Positions 1 to 12,392 of a DNA stretch of 64,000 bases are shown here, piece by piece. Location of the stretch: positions 2,438,001 through 2,502,000 of the forward strand of contig JAGUCH010000006.1 of assembly GCA_019096065.1 (NCBI GenBank). Reading direction: 5' to 3'. Every line of letters starts with the position of its first letter. Within the stretch, counting starts at the first letter, position 1. A program made the position numbers and the translations under genes. Under the pieces are notes generated by a model, which made no database searches, was not told the origin of the DNA, and saw only the letters and a program-made list of their open reading frames with translations. This DNA is from Paracyclopina nana (Eukaryota; Arthropoda; Copepoda; Cyclopoida; Cyclopettidae).

Positions 1-3000
1 TCTCACAATGATTGCCAGCAGTAGTGGAGCTTGTGGTCGCAGCCGTAGTAATGTTTTCAGTGGTTGCACAAACCGCGGTGGTCGTCGTTCCACCATTTGA
101 CGGAATCCTCGTTTGATGCTGCAGCACTCGCGTGGCCTGGATGGCCATCTTTATGTCCTTCAAGGCAGCAGCCACAGACTCGTCAGATTGGCAGGTAGAT
201 ACATCCAGAAGCTCAGAGGATGATCCTGAAAAAAAAAATGGGCACAAGTGAGTAATGGCAAGAGGCAAATTTCTCTCCTAATAAGCATGTGTCTCACGAC
301 CACAAATTCATCTTGGCAGTTTTTTAGCTCTGTCTGTGCAGTGTCACGTTTGTGTTGATCCCCTAATCCTGGCTCACCGTGATCTCGATTCATCTTCTTA
401 TACTTTCTTTTCCGCTGTGTCTCCGAAAGACCTTAAGCACGATTTTTTTCTCCCGTGGAGAACTTGCATGGGATGCTTGACTTGGCAAACTATTGATTAT
501 TTGGGCGGGGGTAAGAAAACTCCTTCTTCATTTTTGACGATATGAGCCCACATTTTGCTTCGAGTCAATAATGATTCATGCCTGTGGCAGACACATGACT
601 GACGTTCTACCAGGAGAAAACAACTTCCACGTACCTAAGATGAATTACTAAGGCACGATGATGATGCAAAATGCTGGCTTTTCTGAGCAACTAGGGAAAT
701 GAGGAGAATTTAGCATATAGCCTCCTCTACAGCATTTTAATCTGATAAAAAGCTTTTCTGTCCATCCTTGGCTGAAATTGTACATTTGGGGGATGGCAGT
801 GCTGCTGCTGTAAAGTGGCCCCCTTCACAGTGATAAAATGCCCATCACACTACGAGAAAAGAAGCTGGAAAGATACTCCATTTGACCAGACGAATATCTC
901 GTTTTTGAGTGTAAGCGCTTCAAAGCACCCAGTAGTGCGTAAGGAGCTGAAATTTGTTAATATCCCCTTCACGGAAGAACATTCTAGAGGCAACATGTGA
1001 CACCAGATTTGCATCACGCAAGCTGGCATCTAAGCCCCTATGAATTGAACACTAAAGATGCATGCACAAATTGATATTCGCGCGAATCCAGATCTTGGAG
1101 AAGAGGCATTTTGACAGCCTTAAGGTGGGACACATTTTGTGATCGACCATGCGATAGGAGCGCTACTGCATAAGTGAAAGTCTTTTACAGCACAAAACCT
1201 TCAGTCGAGTGCTAGCTATCAAGAAAAATTGGACAATGCAGCTTTATTTTTTGAATAGAATGACAAATTGTCAAATTCACTCAGCTCAGCATTTTGTGTA
1301 CAGAGCAAAATGCGGATAAGAAATGGCACCACTTTCCTTGAGAGGATTAGGATGCGAAGAAAGCATCATATCCGAGAAAGCTCTAAAAAAATTTCTGATT
1401 TGCGCAGAAATTGCCATAATTGGTGGTCAAATTTCCTCTCCTTCAACTGAGAGTGCAAAAATTCTGCTGCAATTTTCGTGGGTCGTGCTCGCTCATAAAA
1501 AGCCTGCTGCGCAATGCTTTCAAATTTGCCTCTGTTGGTGGTGGCCAACTCTAATAAAATCATTGCATCCAGTGCAACTTAATAAAGTGACTACAATGTG
1601 TTCTGGCGGAAAAAGGCAAATCCTTGCAAAATTGTTGCGACAAAGGCTCAGTCTCTTCTGGAGATTTCATAGTGGCATCGCCACGGTCATTATCGATTCT
1701 TATGTAGTTCCATCGCATCCTACTCAGTACATAAGAATCGATAATAACCGTGGCTTGGTCACTATGAAATCTCCAGAAGAGACTAAGCCAAAGCCTAATG
1801 ATTTTAAATTAGACAAGTCCTTAGCTACATTTTGTGCCCTAAGGCAGAAACATGGAATAATCATGGAAAGTTGGGAATCTGCCAATTTTTGGGATTTACC
1901 CCGCTTTTTGCCATATAGCTGCAAAGTGGCGGTTTCGCGTCGGCAGCAGACTCAATAGCTGCTGCTCGCGCCGGAAAAAAGGCCAATTTTCTCCTTCTGG
2001 GCTTCGTTCTTAGCAACTTTTGCCAATCGGACAAAAGGCTTCTGCTGTAAGAAGAAGAAGTACTGAGGGAAAAAAGTTACATTCTTTTCTTCAAGGACCC
2101 CTTTAACACTTATCCAGCTAGGCAGCTCTTCTTTTCAAATCTCCTCTGAAAGGAAAAGCTGACTGACTTTAAACAGGATTGCAAATATTATGTAAATTAA
2201 AGTCTCTTTCCGTGTTCAAAGCCCGGCAGTGTAGTAGAATGATTTGAATTAATGAGGCCACGAAGAATTTCCCCTTTCAGCTATGCCAAATCTTAAGGAC
2301 ATGAATTTTTCACCTTGGCTACCTTTTCCCGCGTAGGCTATGTTATTTGATCTTAGCCTCATAAAAACGTCCCCGAATGGGAATTGATGGTCGGATGTTG
2401 CACGGGCTCAATTATTTGCAAAAAAGGAGATAAATGCGAAGGTAAGCCCGCAGCCAGCCAACAGACGTACACGGCCTTGGAGTTAAGTTTCCTTGGCAGC
2501 AGCAGCAGCCACTGAGCCAAAGCCAGAAAGACAATTTCGCCGGGTTATTTGGGTTTGGAAGAGAAAGCAGAGCAGAGCAGCGCGTGTGTGTGTGTGTGTG
2601 GTGTTTAGTTTCCTTTAGCACACATGAAAGAATTTCATCTGTATTCACGTGTCTGTCTTGCATGTCTGTCACATAGAGAGAGAGAGTCTGTTGGCAAAGA
2701 ATGAGGGGGCAAGATTGCATTTTCAAGAAAGGGCACAACACACGCAGAAACCAACTGAATCTCAGCCGCGCAAATGTGGCGAAGGAGAAGAGCTGCTGGG
2801 TGGAAAAGTCATTTACTTATGTCGGGTCAATTAAAGTGTCAACTGGAGAATTTCCCCAGCTTTGGCCTTTTCAGCCCCAAAACGACGAGACAAGCTAGAG
2901 ATGAACCCAATGTTGTTGTGGCGTCCTACTTTGAGCCATAACGCTAAATTAGGGGCGCAAGATTGAACAATAAAGACACTTCCGAAAAATGGCAAGAATC

Positions 3001-6000
3001 CCCTATATAGACACGGTGTTATGGTCGCGAGGGGCAGCTGGTTAGCGTCGTGAAGCTAAATAGATATAGACAGCAACATCAGGCTCCTATAAGAGTCAAT
3101 TTTGACAGCAGCACGACCAGTTGTTGGTTGCTTCTTTGTCCCTTCTTTTCCCTATTGCAGCTAGGGCTAGCCTCATTTGCTATTCCAATCTAAAAGAACA
3201 GCAGCAGTCTATCTCTTATTGAGGAGCACTGAGGGGAAGAGGTTGAGCCAAATTCGTAGCCGGGGAGTCAATCAGGAGGAATGTGAGTCGTCCCAACTTC
3301 TGCAGCCGTTTGTTCCTATATCACGCATTGATGGTAGCCAACATCAGAGAGGGAAAATTCCTTAAAGGAGAAAACTGCCACATATGCATTCGAAATCGGG
3401 GAAAAATAATTGTGCCACATGCTTGCTACACTATAAATAGCTGCAATATGATGGGGCTTAAGTTTTTTCCCCATTACAGCTTCAGGCCTCGCGAGTTGCT
3501 TGCCATGCCACGACTGTAGCTGCATGCTAGCTAGTGGCTGCAGAGGTTCGGTTGGTCTTGCTGCCTTTTGGTCGTGAGCAGATTCCCAAGCAGGGAATTC
3601 AGCATGTTTATTCAGTAGCTGCCATACATGGCTACATGTCACTAGTATATTAGCTAAAGAAGGCAAAACTTTCCGGCGCTGTTGCAATTCAACCTCATCA
3701 GTGGAATTAAAAAAGGAGAAGTTCTCACATAGCGCGAGCAGATGTTTCCTCGCGGAGAAGGAGTCAGTAATGAAATTTCCTGACGACACCACATACACGA
3801 CTTTCCAAAATCGCGAGCAGCTGGAAGGAGCCATCCAGCATGATCAAGATAAAGCTCTGTCTCGCACTACTGCTGCAGTAAGATGTCTCGCACCATTGAC
3901 AGCCGCCGCCTTCCTTCCTACGTACGGCTCAGCTCTTCTGGCTTCTGCAGCTGCTGAATCTTTAAAACCTACAATCTGACATACACTTACATATACTTGA
4001 GAATCAAGTGCCTTCTTCCATTCCCCTTTTAGCTCCTTCAGTTCCTTTGGCTTCTTATCGACATTTTTAAAACGACGAGCCTCAATACACATCACGCCAG
4101 GCATATTTGACAAAATTTTCCAAGCAAATACCCTCCAAATTTCTAGCCGACTATTCATTACGTGTTGCGCTGAGTACTTTTCCCATTCATGGTTATATGC
4201 TACAGACTGTCAATTTTCATGCCTTGCTCATCTGTCAACGTCACGCTCTCTATGTGTACACTTTCACACACACGCTCAGCAAAGGCCCAGAGCCAGCTGC
4301 TGCTGTTGCATTTTTCATAAATCCTTGCACTTGTTAGTTGATCATGTAACTGTAGTAGCTTACTTGAGAGAGGATCCAAGGATTCAGTGTGAGCTCTGTG
4401 GCCATTATTTCTCGTCGGTCCCTTGGGCTCCTCTTGAGTAGCAGCTCCTGGTGGAGGCTGCTGGTGCCTTTCTTGATGAGCCGTCGTCGACGTCCTCTTG
4501 GACCTCACACTCGAAGTTGGCGAAGTGACAACAGAAGAAATAGCCGAATTGTCGGCCGAAAACTTGGTCGGAGTGTGGCTACTATCGAGCAGCTCGTGGT
4601 GCCTGACCATTCTATTGTTGTTTTTCTGATGATGGTGATGATGATGATGGAACTGACTGTTATTGACGATGTTGTGATGCTGGAGATGATGATTATTCTG
4701 CCCACTGTGCTGCTGCTGTAGCAGTTGGCCTCCGTGGGGCTGCTGAGGCTGTTGAGCGAGCTGCTGAGGCTGCTGCTGCTGCTGTTGCTTCTTCAGAACC
4801 ACGGAGCCAGAGCTGAAATAGAAAACACACAGCACCACTTAGGAGGGTTGTCAATCAATGGAGGAGAAGTAATCTCATAATGGCCTCTGTCAGTTTCACT
4901 ACTGCACTAATACTCAGCTCTTGAGTGACTGCTACAAAGCTGAAACAGGTGTGAACTTTGGCGATCAGACGCACGTCAGCTATTCAACGCTGAAACGATT
5001 AGCTGGGCCTGGATCATGTGCTTATTTTCATAGTATACAGGGAGCTGTGATGCGCGTTGCTTAGAGCGGCTAGCTGGCTCCTTGATGCAAGATTAATGAA
5101 TGAGCATTATACATGTGGCTATATAGCGCCCTATTCTACTTTAAGTAGCCTCGCATATCGTTTTCTTTACCATATGTTTCAATGCCTGCGAGCGAAGTAG
5201 CAGCTGTATCATTATGAAAGCAAATATGCAAAATCTTCGAAATGCTAGAGCGCGAGCTGACTCGAGAAATTACTCCCCTCTATTTCTGCTTGATTAGCTA
5301 ATTGGTGTAAAATTGCTGAAAGATCACAATTGCTGTAGAGGAAAAATATTTTGCTATGCGTGTTATCCTACTATATTTAATTACTAATTGAGCAGCAACA
5401 CCCAATATCCAGTTTGCGATTCTTTTTTCGGGCAAGAATCAACTTCAAGTGCTCAGCCAAGGTCTTCCAGGTAAGTTCTCCCCAATGAATGGCAGAAGAA
5501 GCTCAATGGGAGTGCCATGGTACAGATCGATAAGTTGACACCCAAATGCAGAGCCAGTTCACTCTATGCACCAGCCAAAAAAAGAGGGGCTCGTAAAAAT
5601 CACAAAAACGAGTTTGCTTCAAATGGACCGAACTTCTTGCAAAAAAATCCGCGCTCTCAACTGGGCACAATTACTTTTAGATGCGTGGTTTTTAAGCCCA
5701 ATTTCCTAGAGTGTCTTGGGGATATCTTGTCTTTGATCTGCAACTCTATGCGAATTGTGGTAAAAGGGTTCGTTCATTCGTTCATCATCACATACGCACA
5801 CACAAGCTTTCACACCTCAAAGCCTTCTCGAAGTAGTATCAAGCATTAAAGTAATGCCACAGAGGCATCCAAGTCGAAAACATGATTTCGCGATAATTTC
5901 ACAGCTAGTTTGACGCACCTGACTGCAGTGCTATCCAATTTCCAGTCAAGTGCTTCAAGGGATTCAGCAGACCATGCTTTGAAGAAGTCGAGACAAACTT

Positions 6001-9000
6001 CAGTGCAAAGACTGACTCAAAATCGCGAGAAAGTAAAATCTACAAGCGTCATACCCAGTTTTAAAGATCACTGATCACAACATAAGGAAACAGTAATGAA
6101 TTTTTAATCCTGGAGTGGGAAAAGCGGAATCGAGCTGTTGGTTTATGCTAATCTTGATGCGCGCTGCTCTCCAGCAATATGCTAGGTGGGTGTCGTAAAA
6201 TAGAAAGCTGGCTTAAAAGCAAGTCATTAGTCAGAGCAAATCCACCCCAATGCATCCTGAGGCCATAATTAAACCGCAGTATCGAGCCCTACACGTGAAG
6301 GCTTTGTGAAAGATGCTCTGAAAAAGTTTGCCTCAATCGATTTTTTGTTAATTCACTTCGAGGTAACTCAGCTCTATCGGCTCTGTAAAAAAAGCTATTT
6401 AAGTTTCAGCTTTAACAATGTGTGTATGCGTAATATCGCTTTTCCTGGGGAAAAAACTCCCAGGTGCTCACTTTGCAGTGGTTTTTGCCACAGTGCAATA
6501 TTTGCTCAGGAATATCGATATTTCCGTCCGCAATATACTTGTATGTGTTAGGTTTGCCCATAAATAAGTTTCCTTTGTTTTTATGTGAGCTTATCACGGA
6601 TTTCCTCCCGTTAACCTGGACTTCAGATGCTATACAATAACAGTCTTTTTCAAAAAAAAAATAGCATTCGTAACGCAAGTTGCGAGGAATTTCGAAGCTA
6701 ACATCAGAGTGGGCTCTTACCTCGAGTAGATGACGTCATCCTCGAGGTCAGATGCATGGCCCGAGGAGAGGCCGTCCTCGAGAACGGGCATGGCTGTCTG
6801 CATTTTGGGACCTGAACTGTGAAATGAGCCATCGTTGACCGACATTTCCGACTCGAGGTCAGCAGAGTCGCAGTCCGTCGTCTCGGGGGACAGAGTGAAG
6901 TTTCGCGAGTCGAGGTCGTTGAGAGGCTGAGGCTGTCCTCCATGGCTCACTTTGAGAGCCGCGACTTTGGTGGTGGCTTCCTCGATCCCACCATTATTGA
7001 CACTTTCGCTGCCTGCTGTGCCGAAGTTGAGTAGAGGCTGATCGAGTGGAGAGACTCCCACGTGAGGCCCTTTAGAAGCAATCGAGGACACTGTGAGGCT
7101 GTTTGGAGGCTCCTCTTTGACGACGGGAGTGGGGCTCGTCAGGAGCAGATCTTGTTCAATATTCGAGTGCTTCACGCCGTCCTCAGGGGAGTTCTCCACC
7201 TCGGTCCCGTCCTCGGAGGCCAAACGCTGGCCCACGTAGTTGTTGTTCTTGCGGAGCACGTAGTTGAGGTCCTCCTCGTCCAAGTTTTCCGCCACGCCGT
7301 CCGCCTTGTGGAAAAACTCATCGAGCACCTTACGAGTTTCACTAAACTCGTAACGCATCTTGCTCTCGAAATCCTCGGCCTTAGAGGCCGCAGTTGTCGC
7401 TGCTGAGCCTGCCACTGGATGCTCGTCCTCGAATTTCAAAAGTTCTTCCTCCTGCGGAGGAGGTGGCGGCGGCGGTACACGCACAAATGAGGCTGCCACC
7501 TCCTTGGCCTCCTCATCATTATTCTCGGCAGGAGGCAAAACTCTTTGGGGGAATCCGGGAAGCCGAAGAGGCCGCTTTTGTTGTTGGACCTGTTTAGGGG
7601 TGGGGGCTGCGGAGGACGTGGAGGCCTCTGCATCGCTAGTCTGCGACGAGGCTGCTCGAGGTCGGTACCTTCGAGGCGACCCCTCGTACTCGGCAATTGT
7701 AATGTCCCCTATAATTTTGGAGCCTCCAGAAGAGGCCTCGGACCGACGATCGGCCTCCTCTCCGAGCACCATGCTGTCCACATCATCCGCTCGCTTGGGC
7801 AGCAAGTCATCCGAGGTCAACAAATCGTTAGGGTCTCGCACCACGAGTCCCGTGATGTTGGGTGGCGGAAACTCGCCCTCGATGAGGTCATAAGTGACAT
7901 TGACATCACAGTCCCTGATGTCATCGAACACGACCACTCCCGTATCGACGTTGATATTCTTGGCCTGGCCGCCTCTGGATGCTGACATGACTTTAGGAGA
8001 GTCCGTGGACGATCCCGAGGACAGAGAGGCCACCGAGGCCATCGGGCTGTTGTACTCAATGGAATGGATCTCCGAGCTGAATACCGTCTCTTTGAGAACC
8101 TTGCAAGGCTGTTGATATGTTAAGGCCACTTCTGGCGTATCCACTTGGCCTCGAGGCAGGTGACCTCCAAACTCTCCCGAGTGTCTTTGTCGGTTCTTGT
8201 GTCGACCTGAACGAGCCTTGCTTTGGGAATACACCTCGCGGCCTCCTGAAAGGAAAATCACTTTTTATCCGATTTGCTGCGGCTGCAAATAGCGCGCGCT
8301 AACTCACATAGTAACAAGGCGCAAGCTTAATGAAGAAACTTTGCTAAGAATGACTCGCTCAAAGTTGCAGCTGGTTAACTTATGGCAGCGCCATCTATTA
8401 GCTCGCGGCTCGCTGTAATAATGTGACCTAAATAAGGATAATGCTGTGAATGGGAGTAGTGCTCATTTTCTCTTTATCCTACAGCAAATGAAGAAGTAGG
8501 CACACAAGCTGAAAGATGGGGAAACAAAAGGAAAACTGAATAGATTATGCAGCTGGTTGTTGTATGCAACTACAAGCCATAATTAGGAAAAATGCTTGCT
8601 CGGTTTTTCACCAATTTATCGATCACTCCGTACAACCACTCCTATCTATATGTAGTGTAAAGAAAGGTTCCTATAGGAGTTGCTTCAGTGAGTTATGAGC
8701 TCATGGAAGATGCGAGACAAAGACAAATTTCTGCGGTGAGCACTAAATCAATATAGAGCATCATACTCTCCCACCCCACAGAGAGATGATTGAAAAATAA
8801 ATCTTCCAGGCCGAGTTGTTTAATCCTTTTACCATGATTGGACGAGACGAAGATTCATGGAAGGACATCAGCTCTTGTCAAAAAAGCACAAGACAAGTTT
8901 CTAATTAAACCATGGTCCCCTTAGCACGCGCACAAGCACACAGAGTAGTGGGGCTTTCACAATTGGTGATTTACTGGGTCGTACCCCAGCTCAATTTATA

Positions 9001-12000
9001 TACGCGCACCAATGCTGCATTCCAAGGACTCTTAACAGCAGACTTTGACCCCTTGCTTGCTGTAGTAATTGTACTTTGCCATCAGGATGCTCCTGGAATT
9101 GTATAGGATGTGCACTGAGGCCGAAATGTTATTGATGGCGATTGCAAATGCTGCTTCTTGAATTTATGGATTTCCACACCCACGGTAAAATGGAAAGCAG
9201 GTCGAACGTACAACTACTGCGCCAGCTACTACACCACAACTTTGGTGATGTTTTCAATGTTCTGGGGGACTTTTACGAGTTCCTACTGTGGCTGCTGTGC
9301 GATTATCCGAAAAGACGTTCAGACATGTTGGGCTTTTCCCAAGGGAGCTCGTACCGCTGGCACCCCGTTAGAAACAAAATTGAGTCTTCATAGTAAAAGT
9401 CCTCGTAAATAAGGTTCCTTCCAAGATATTGCACATATATTGCAGCAAAACTGAGTGTATATGCATTAAGAGTGGAGGACATGTACAGTGGAAAAAACCG
9501 CGCGTACCGTAATTGCTTTCTATCTCATTTTATCATAGTTTTTCCGACGCCTCGCTCGTTCGCCTCAGAAAGTTGTGGAGAAAAAAGGTGACATTTTTGA
9601 CAAGTCTCGATGATCAGCTAGCTGATGATGGTACGAGCGTATCGTATTTCTCTCTTTTTTGCACCACATAAAGACTGGCTGTCAGTGAATTGCAACGCTA
9701 AGGGCTATACTACGTGTATAAGAAGGAAAAAGCACGGAATTGACCTCTATTAACAAGAGACCTTCAGATTGGAACTGTATTTGGTAATGCTGACGTGTTT
9801 TTCTAGGCAGCAGCACTTTCCAAATGATGGTTCACTTTCCCTTAGGGCCACTTGAAAGGCAGCAGAGATGTAAGTATCCAATTTCTGGCACAAGTCAATG
9901 TCATGACTACTACATTGTATCGGTTTTCGAATGGAATGGCCATCTTGTGGAAAGCCCAATTTCTACTTGAGTTTGGGATATTGCTAAAATGTCACCTTGT
10001 AGTTTGTGGCTCCTCTTATCAGACATTAGTAGAGCTCCCCTGAGGTTCCGAACCGTACTTTCTCAATTTACTGTTCTTGTGCTCTAAGCAAAAATACAAG
10101 CTTTTCTAATTCACTGGCGATCCCCTTTTATAAATAGCAATTCAGGCTTGGCCTCAATAAAGTGGCGACAGTAAATCCTCGGTGGGAAAGTTGAGCATGA
10201 TTTATGCACACAACAGGCCAAACTTTTGACTAGTTTCAATTACGCGGCGAGGAGCATTGTTGTCAAAATAATGAGGCGCTGCTGCTACCACCACTATGCA
10301 TGAAGATCAGCTTTGCCTGAAAAGCAAATTGACTAGGAACCTAATCAAGTGAACAACAGAGAAGAGGAGGAGGAGAAGTAGGATGTTGGCAAACTTAGCC
10401 CAAATCCGACTTTGGAGCAAGAATAACGACACAATTCGCCTCATTGTTTCACCCACTTTCCCTTGGGAGACGTGTAAACAAACCCTTCAGTAGGCAAAAG
10501 GCAATATGATGATGCTTCAGCGGAGAAGACCTCACCGCCATATTGAACAAGGAAACTCTCATATCAGGAAAAGTATAGAATTGCAAAACGTCAATTTAAA
10601 ATGGGTGAGATTGAGAGTCAACTTCCAGCTATGTTATACCTTTGTAGTACCTAATTGGCTGAAATAAAAGGAAACTTAGACTTGGATAGACTGACCTCCT
10701 TAGTCAAACAAAACAAAGGAGAAAGGTCCGCTCGCGTACGATGGGCGAGGATAGTTTATGCTACTACTACTACATGTATAGTGTACTATGAAAAGTTGAA
10801 GCGCTTCCCATCATCTTTGTTGTACCAGAATTCTTGCCAGCGCTTCCACCCAAGTAAACTCGGAGAAAACAAACAACCACAACAACAAGCTTGTTTCACT
10901 GAACATCATGGAAAATCGACCGAGCGAGCAAGAGAGCATACATTTTTTATTAGAATTGAAATAGGATGCCACATATGGAAATCTAGCAAAACATTTCGCA
11001 GCGGAGGGAGTAAGTAGGCTATATACTAGCTGTGTTATTGTTCAGCAAGAGGAGCCCTGTTTTTAAGGACCCTTCAGTCCTTATATTATGTCGAGCACGA
11101 CAAACAAAGTTCATCATCATCTATCTTCTGGATCGCGTATTTAGCACCCAAAATGCATCTCATCAGCCGCGACGGAAACGCACGCAAGAAAATTAAAAGG
11201 GACTTACCAGCGATCTCGATTTTGGTATCACGCAAAATACATCCACCAGCCTCAATGGTCGCTGCACTGATTTTTGCCTCTGAGGCTGCCACCTTTCGTA
11301 ACGACGAAGCAGCTGAGGCCCTTCTTGACCCACTCGATGAAGCGGTTGACGAGTTGCTGCTTGACAATGCTGCCTTGCTGCTATTTGCCTCTAGGATATT
11401 GTTTTCGCAGTATTTGCTAGCCTCGATTGACGACGGCCTAAGCGGCTCGCGAGTTGAGTAGGATTTGCAGGAGGCTGAAATGGGCTCAGACAGCGGATCA
11501 GGCAATTGCTGCTCGAGGATGTATTGACGATTGCGTTGGTTCACCTCGTTGTTGTGAACCGGGCCGAAATCAAGGTCCAGAATGTCAGCCAGGGCTCCCG
11601 TGGCTAGCTGCTTGGAATTTGTTGCTTCTGAGGTTACCAAAGAGGCTGTCACTGGAGGCTGTTGCAGCTGCTCAGCCTCAGGAGCAGTTGGCGGACTGAC
11701 CTTGGACTTTGCCTGAAATAAAGAGAAAAGTTTTTAAGAATTGCACCGGGGAAACAGTTGCAAAGGGGCCTCTCTATACGAGGTAACTCTCTGCTGCCCA
11801 GGTAGAAAGCTAGTTTATGCCCAAAGTCGTCGTGGTATGAGATTTAACATGGAGCATATATTTGTAGCCAAAGTTGCTGGAAGTGGCTTTGTTCCCCCAA
11901 GTTGGAGCCTTAATGAAATGTCAGCACGACACGTGATTTTTAAACTTTTACAACAAAGCTGTCAGCAACATTTACAGAAGAAGAAGAGTAGCAGCTATGG

Positions 12001-12392
12001 CGAACGAGTTTTGGCAGCAAAACTGTGATGATATTCAAGTTTTGGCATTAGCTCAAATTGGAATTCCTGATGACGATAGCACGGATGAGACGAAAGAAAT
12101 TAGCTGGGAAACAAAAGTTTCGCCAAGCTCAATTGCTGGGCAAATTGCTCGCGTTAAGGTAAGTGCACGATGTTACCTTTTTGGTCTTGGTGCCTGCGGT
12201 GGTGCTGGTCTTCTTCTTTTTGGTCTTCTTTTTCCCGCTGGTGGGCTCAGCAACTGCGGTTTGGGTTTTGTGCAAGGAGACGCGAGGAAAAAGCCTCTCG
12301 ACTACTTCAACAGTGGAGGATGATTCCGTCGAGGACTGAGGCTGAGGCTGAGGCTGCTGCGAGAAGGACATTTTGGCAGCAGCAGAGGACAT
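1..12392 (-). CDS. Large scaffold-like low-complexity protein, multi-exon, 3' end beyond the window
   Basis: Family not recognised. Exons whose phases agree: 12177-12392 (ATG at 12392, in-frame TGA just upstream), 11208-11712, 6721-8245 and 4364-4812, then tentatively 3991-4142 (weak acceptor) and 1-225 (open to the edge, strong polypyrimidine acceptor). Exons linking 3991 to 225 are missing from the model. The first five exons give about 949 residues. Visible features are a Lys-rich stretch (KKKTKKKK) near residue 55 and an ALADILDLDF motif in exon 2. Exon 3 is very Ser/Glu/Pro-rich with a PPPPPPP run and a helical segment (KMRYEFSETRKVLDEFFHK). Exon 4 has polyQ and an eight-residue His/His-Gln tract. 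The exon at 3991-4142 contains a charged helix (KKPKELKELKGEWKKALD). No signal peptide or membrane segment is seen, so a cytoplasmic or cytoskeletal adaptor is my inference. Introns are far longer (1.9-3.7 kb) than elsewhere in the window, suggesting internal regulatory DNA. Confidence 0.7.
226..3990. other. Long intron interval of the scaffold-like gene
   Basis: No convincing exon was found, although one or more short exons must lie here to reconcile phase 0 at 3991 with phase 1 at 225. It contains the hairpin at 1645-1789, a (TG)n run near 2583-2600 and a short (AG)n run near 2676. Several ORFs of 60-210 codons on both strands lack domains, signal sequences or splice support. Confidence 0.5.
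1645..1789. repeat. Long near-perfect inverted repeat (hairpin), 62-bp arms
   Basis: The left arm (1645-1706) and right arm (1728-1789) are reverse complements over 62 positions with about 6 mismatches. Four of these cluster in one internal bulge near the arm centre. A 21-nt loop separates them (1707-1727). If transcribed from either strand it would fold into a single long stem. Candidates are a hairpin RNA or pre-miRNA-like transcript, or an inverted-repeat MITE. No second copy was noticed in the window. Confidence 0.85.
4813..6720. other. Intron of the scaffold-like gene
   Basis: Intron between the exon ending at 6721 (phase 2, donor GTAAGA) and the exon starting at 4812 (acceptor TTCTATTTCAG). 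AT-rich. I see no exon or repeat in it. Confidence 0.6.
8246..11207. other. Intron of the scaffold-like gene
   Basis: About 3 kb between donor GTAAGT at 11207 and acceptor TTTCAG at 8246, both phase 1. A GCGCCATCTA motif lies near 8388. No coding segment with support on either strand. Confidence 0.6.

Noticed and set aside
1323-1958. Plus-strand 211-codon ORF
   Set aside because: It runs straight through both arms of the hairpin. It has no domain, signal or splice context and lies in an intron of the minus-strand gene.
2583-2600. (TG)n microsatellite
   Set aside because: Ordinary simple repeat in an intron, with no associated structure.
3316-3834. Minus-strand 172-codon ORF
   Set aside because: Starts mid-frame without promoter or splice support. 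Composition is unlike the neighbouring real exons and no motif is visible.
4389-4721. Plus-strand ORF with Met/Val/Leu-rich runs
   Set aside because: Antisense shadow of the CAT/CAG repeats coding polyH and polyQ in the minus exon.
7360-7985. Several plus-strand ORFs of 67-177 codons
   Set aside because: Antisense shadows of the long minus exon 6721-8245, which has matching splice phases on both sides.
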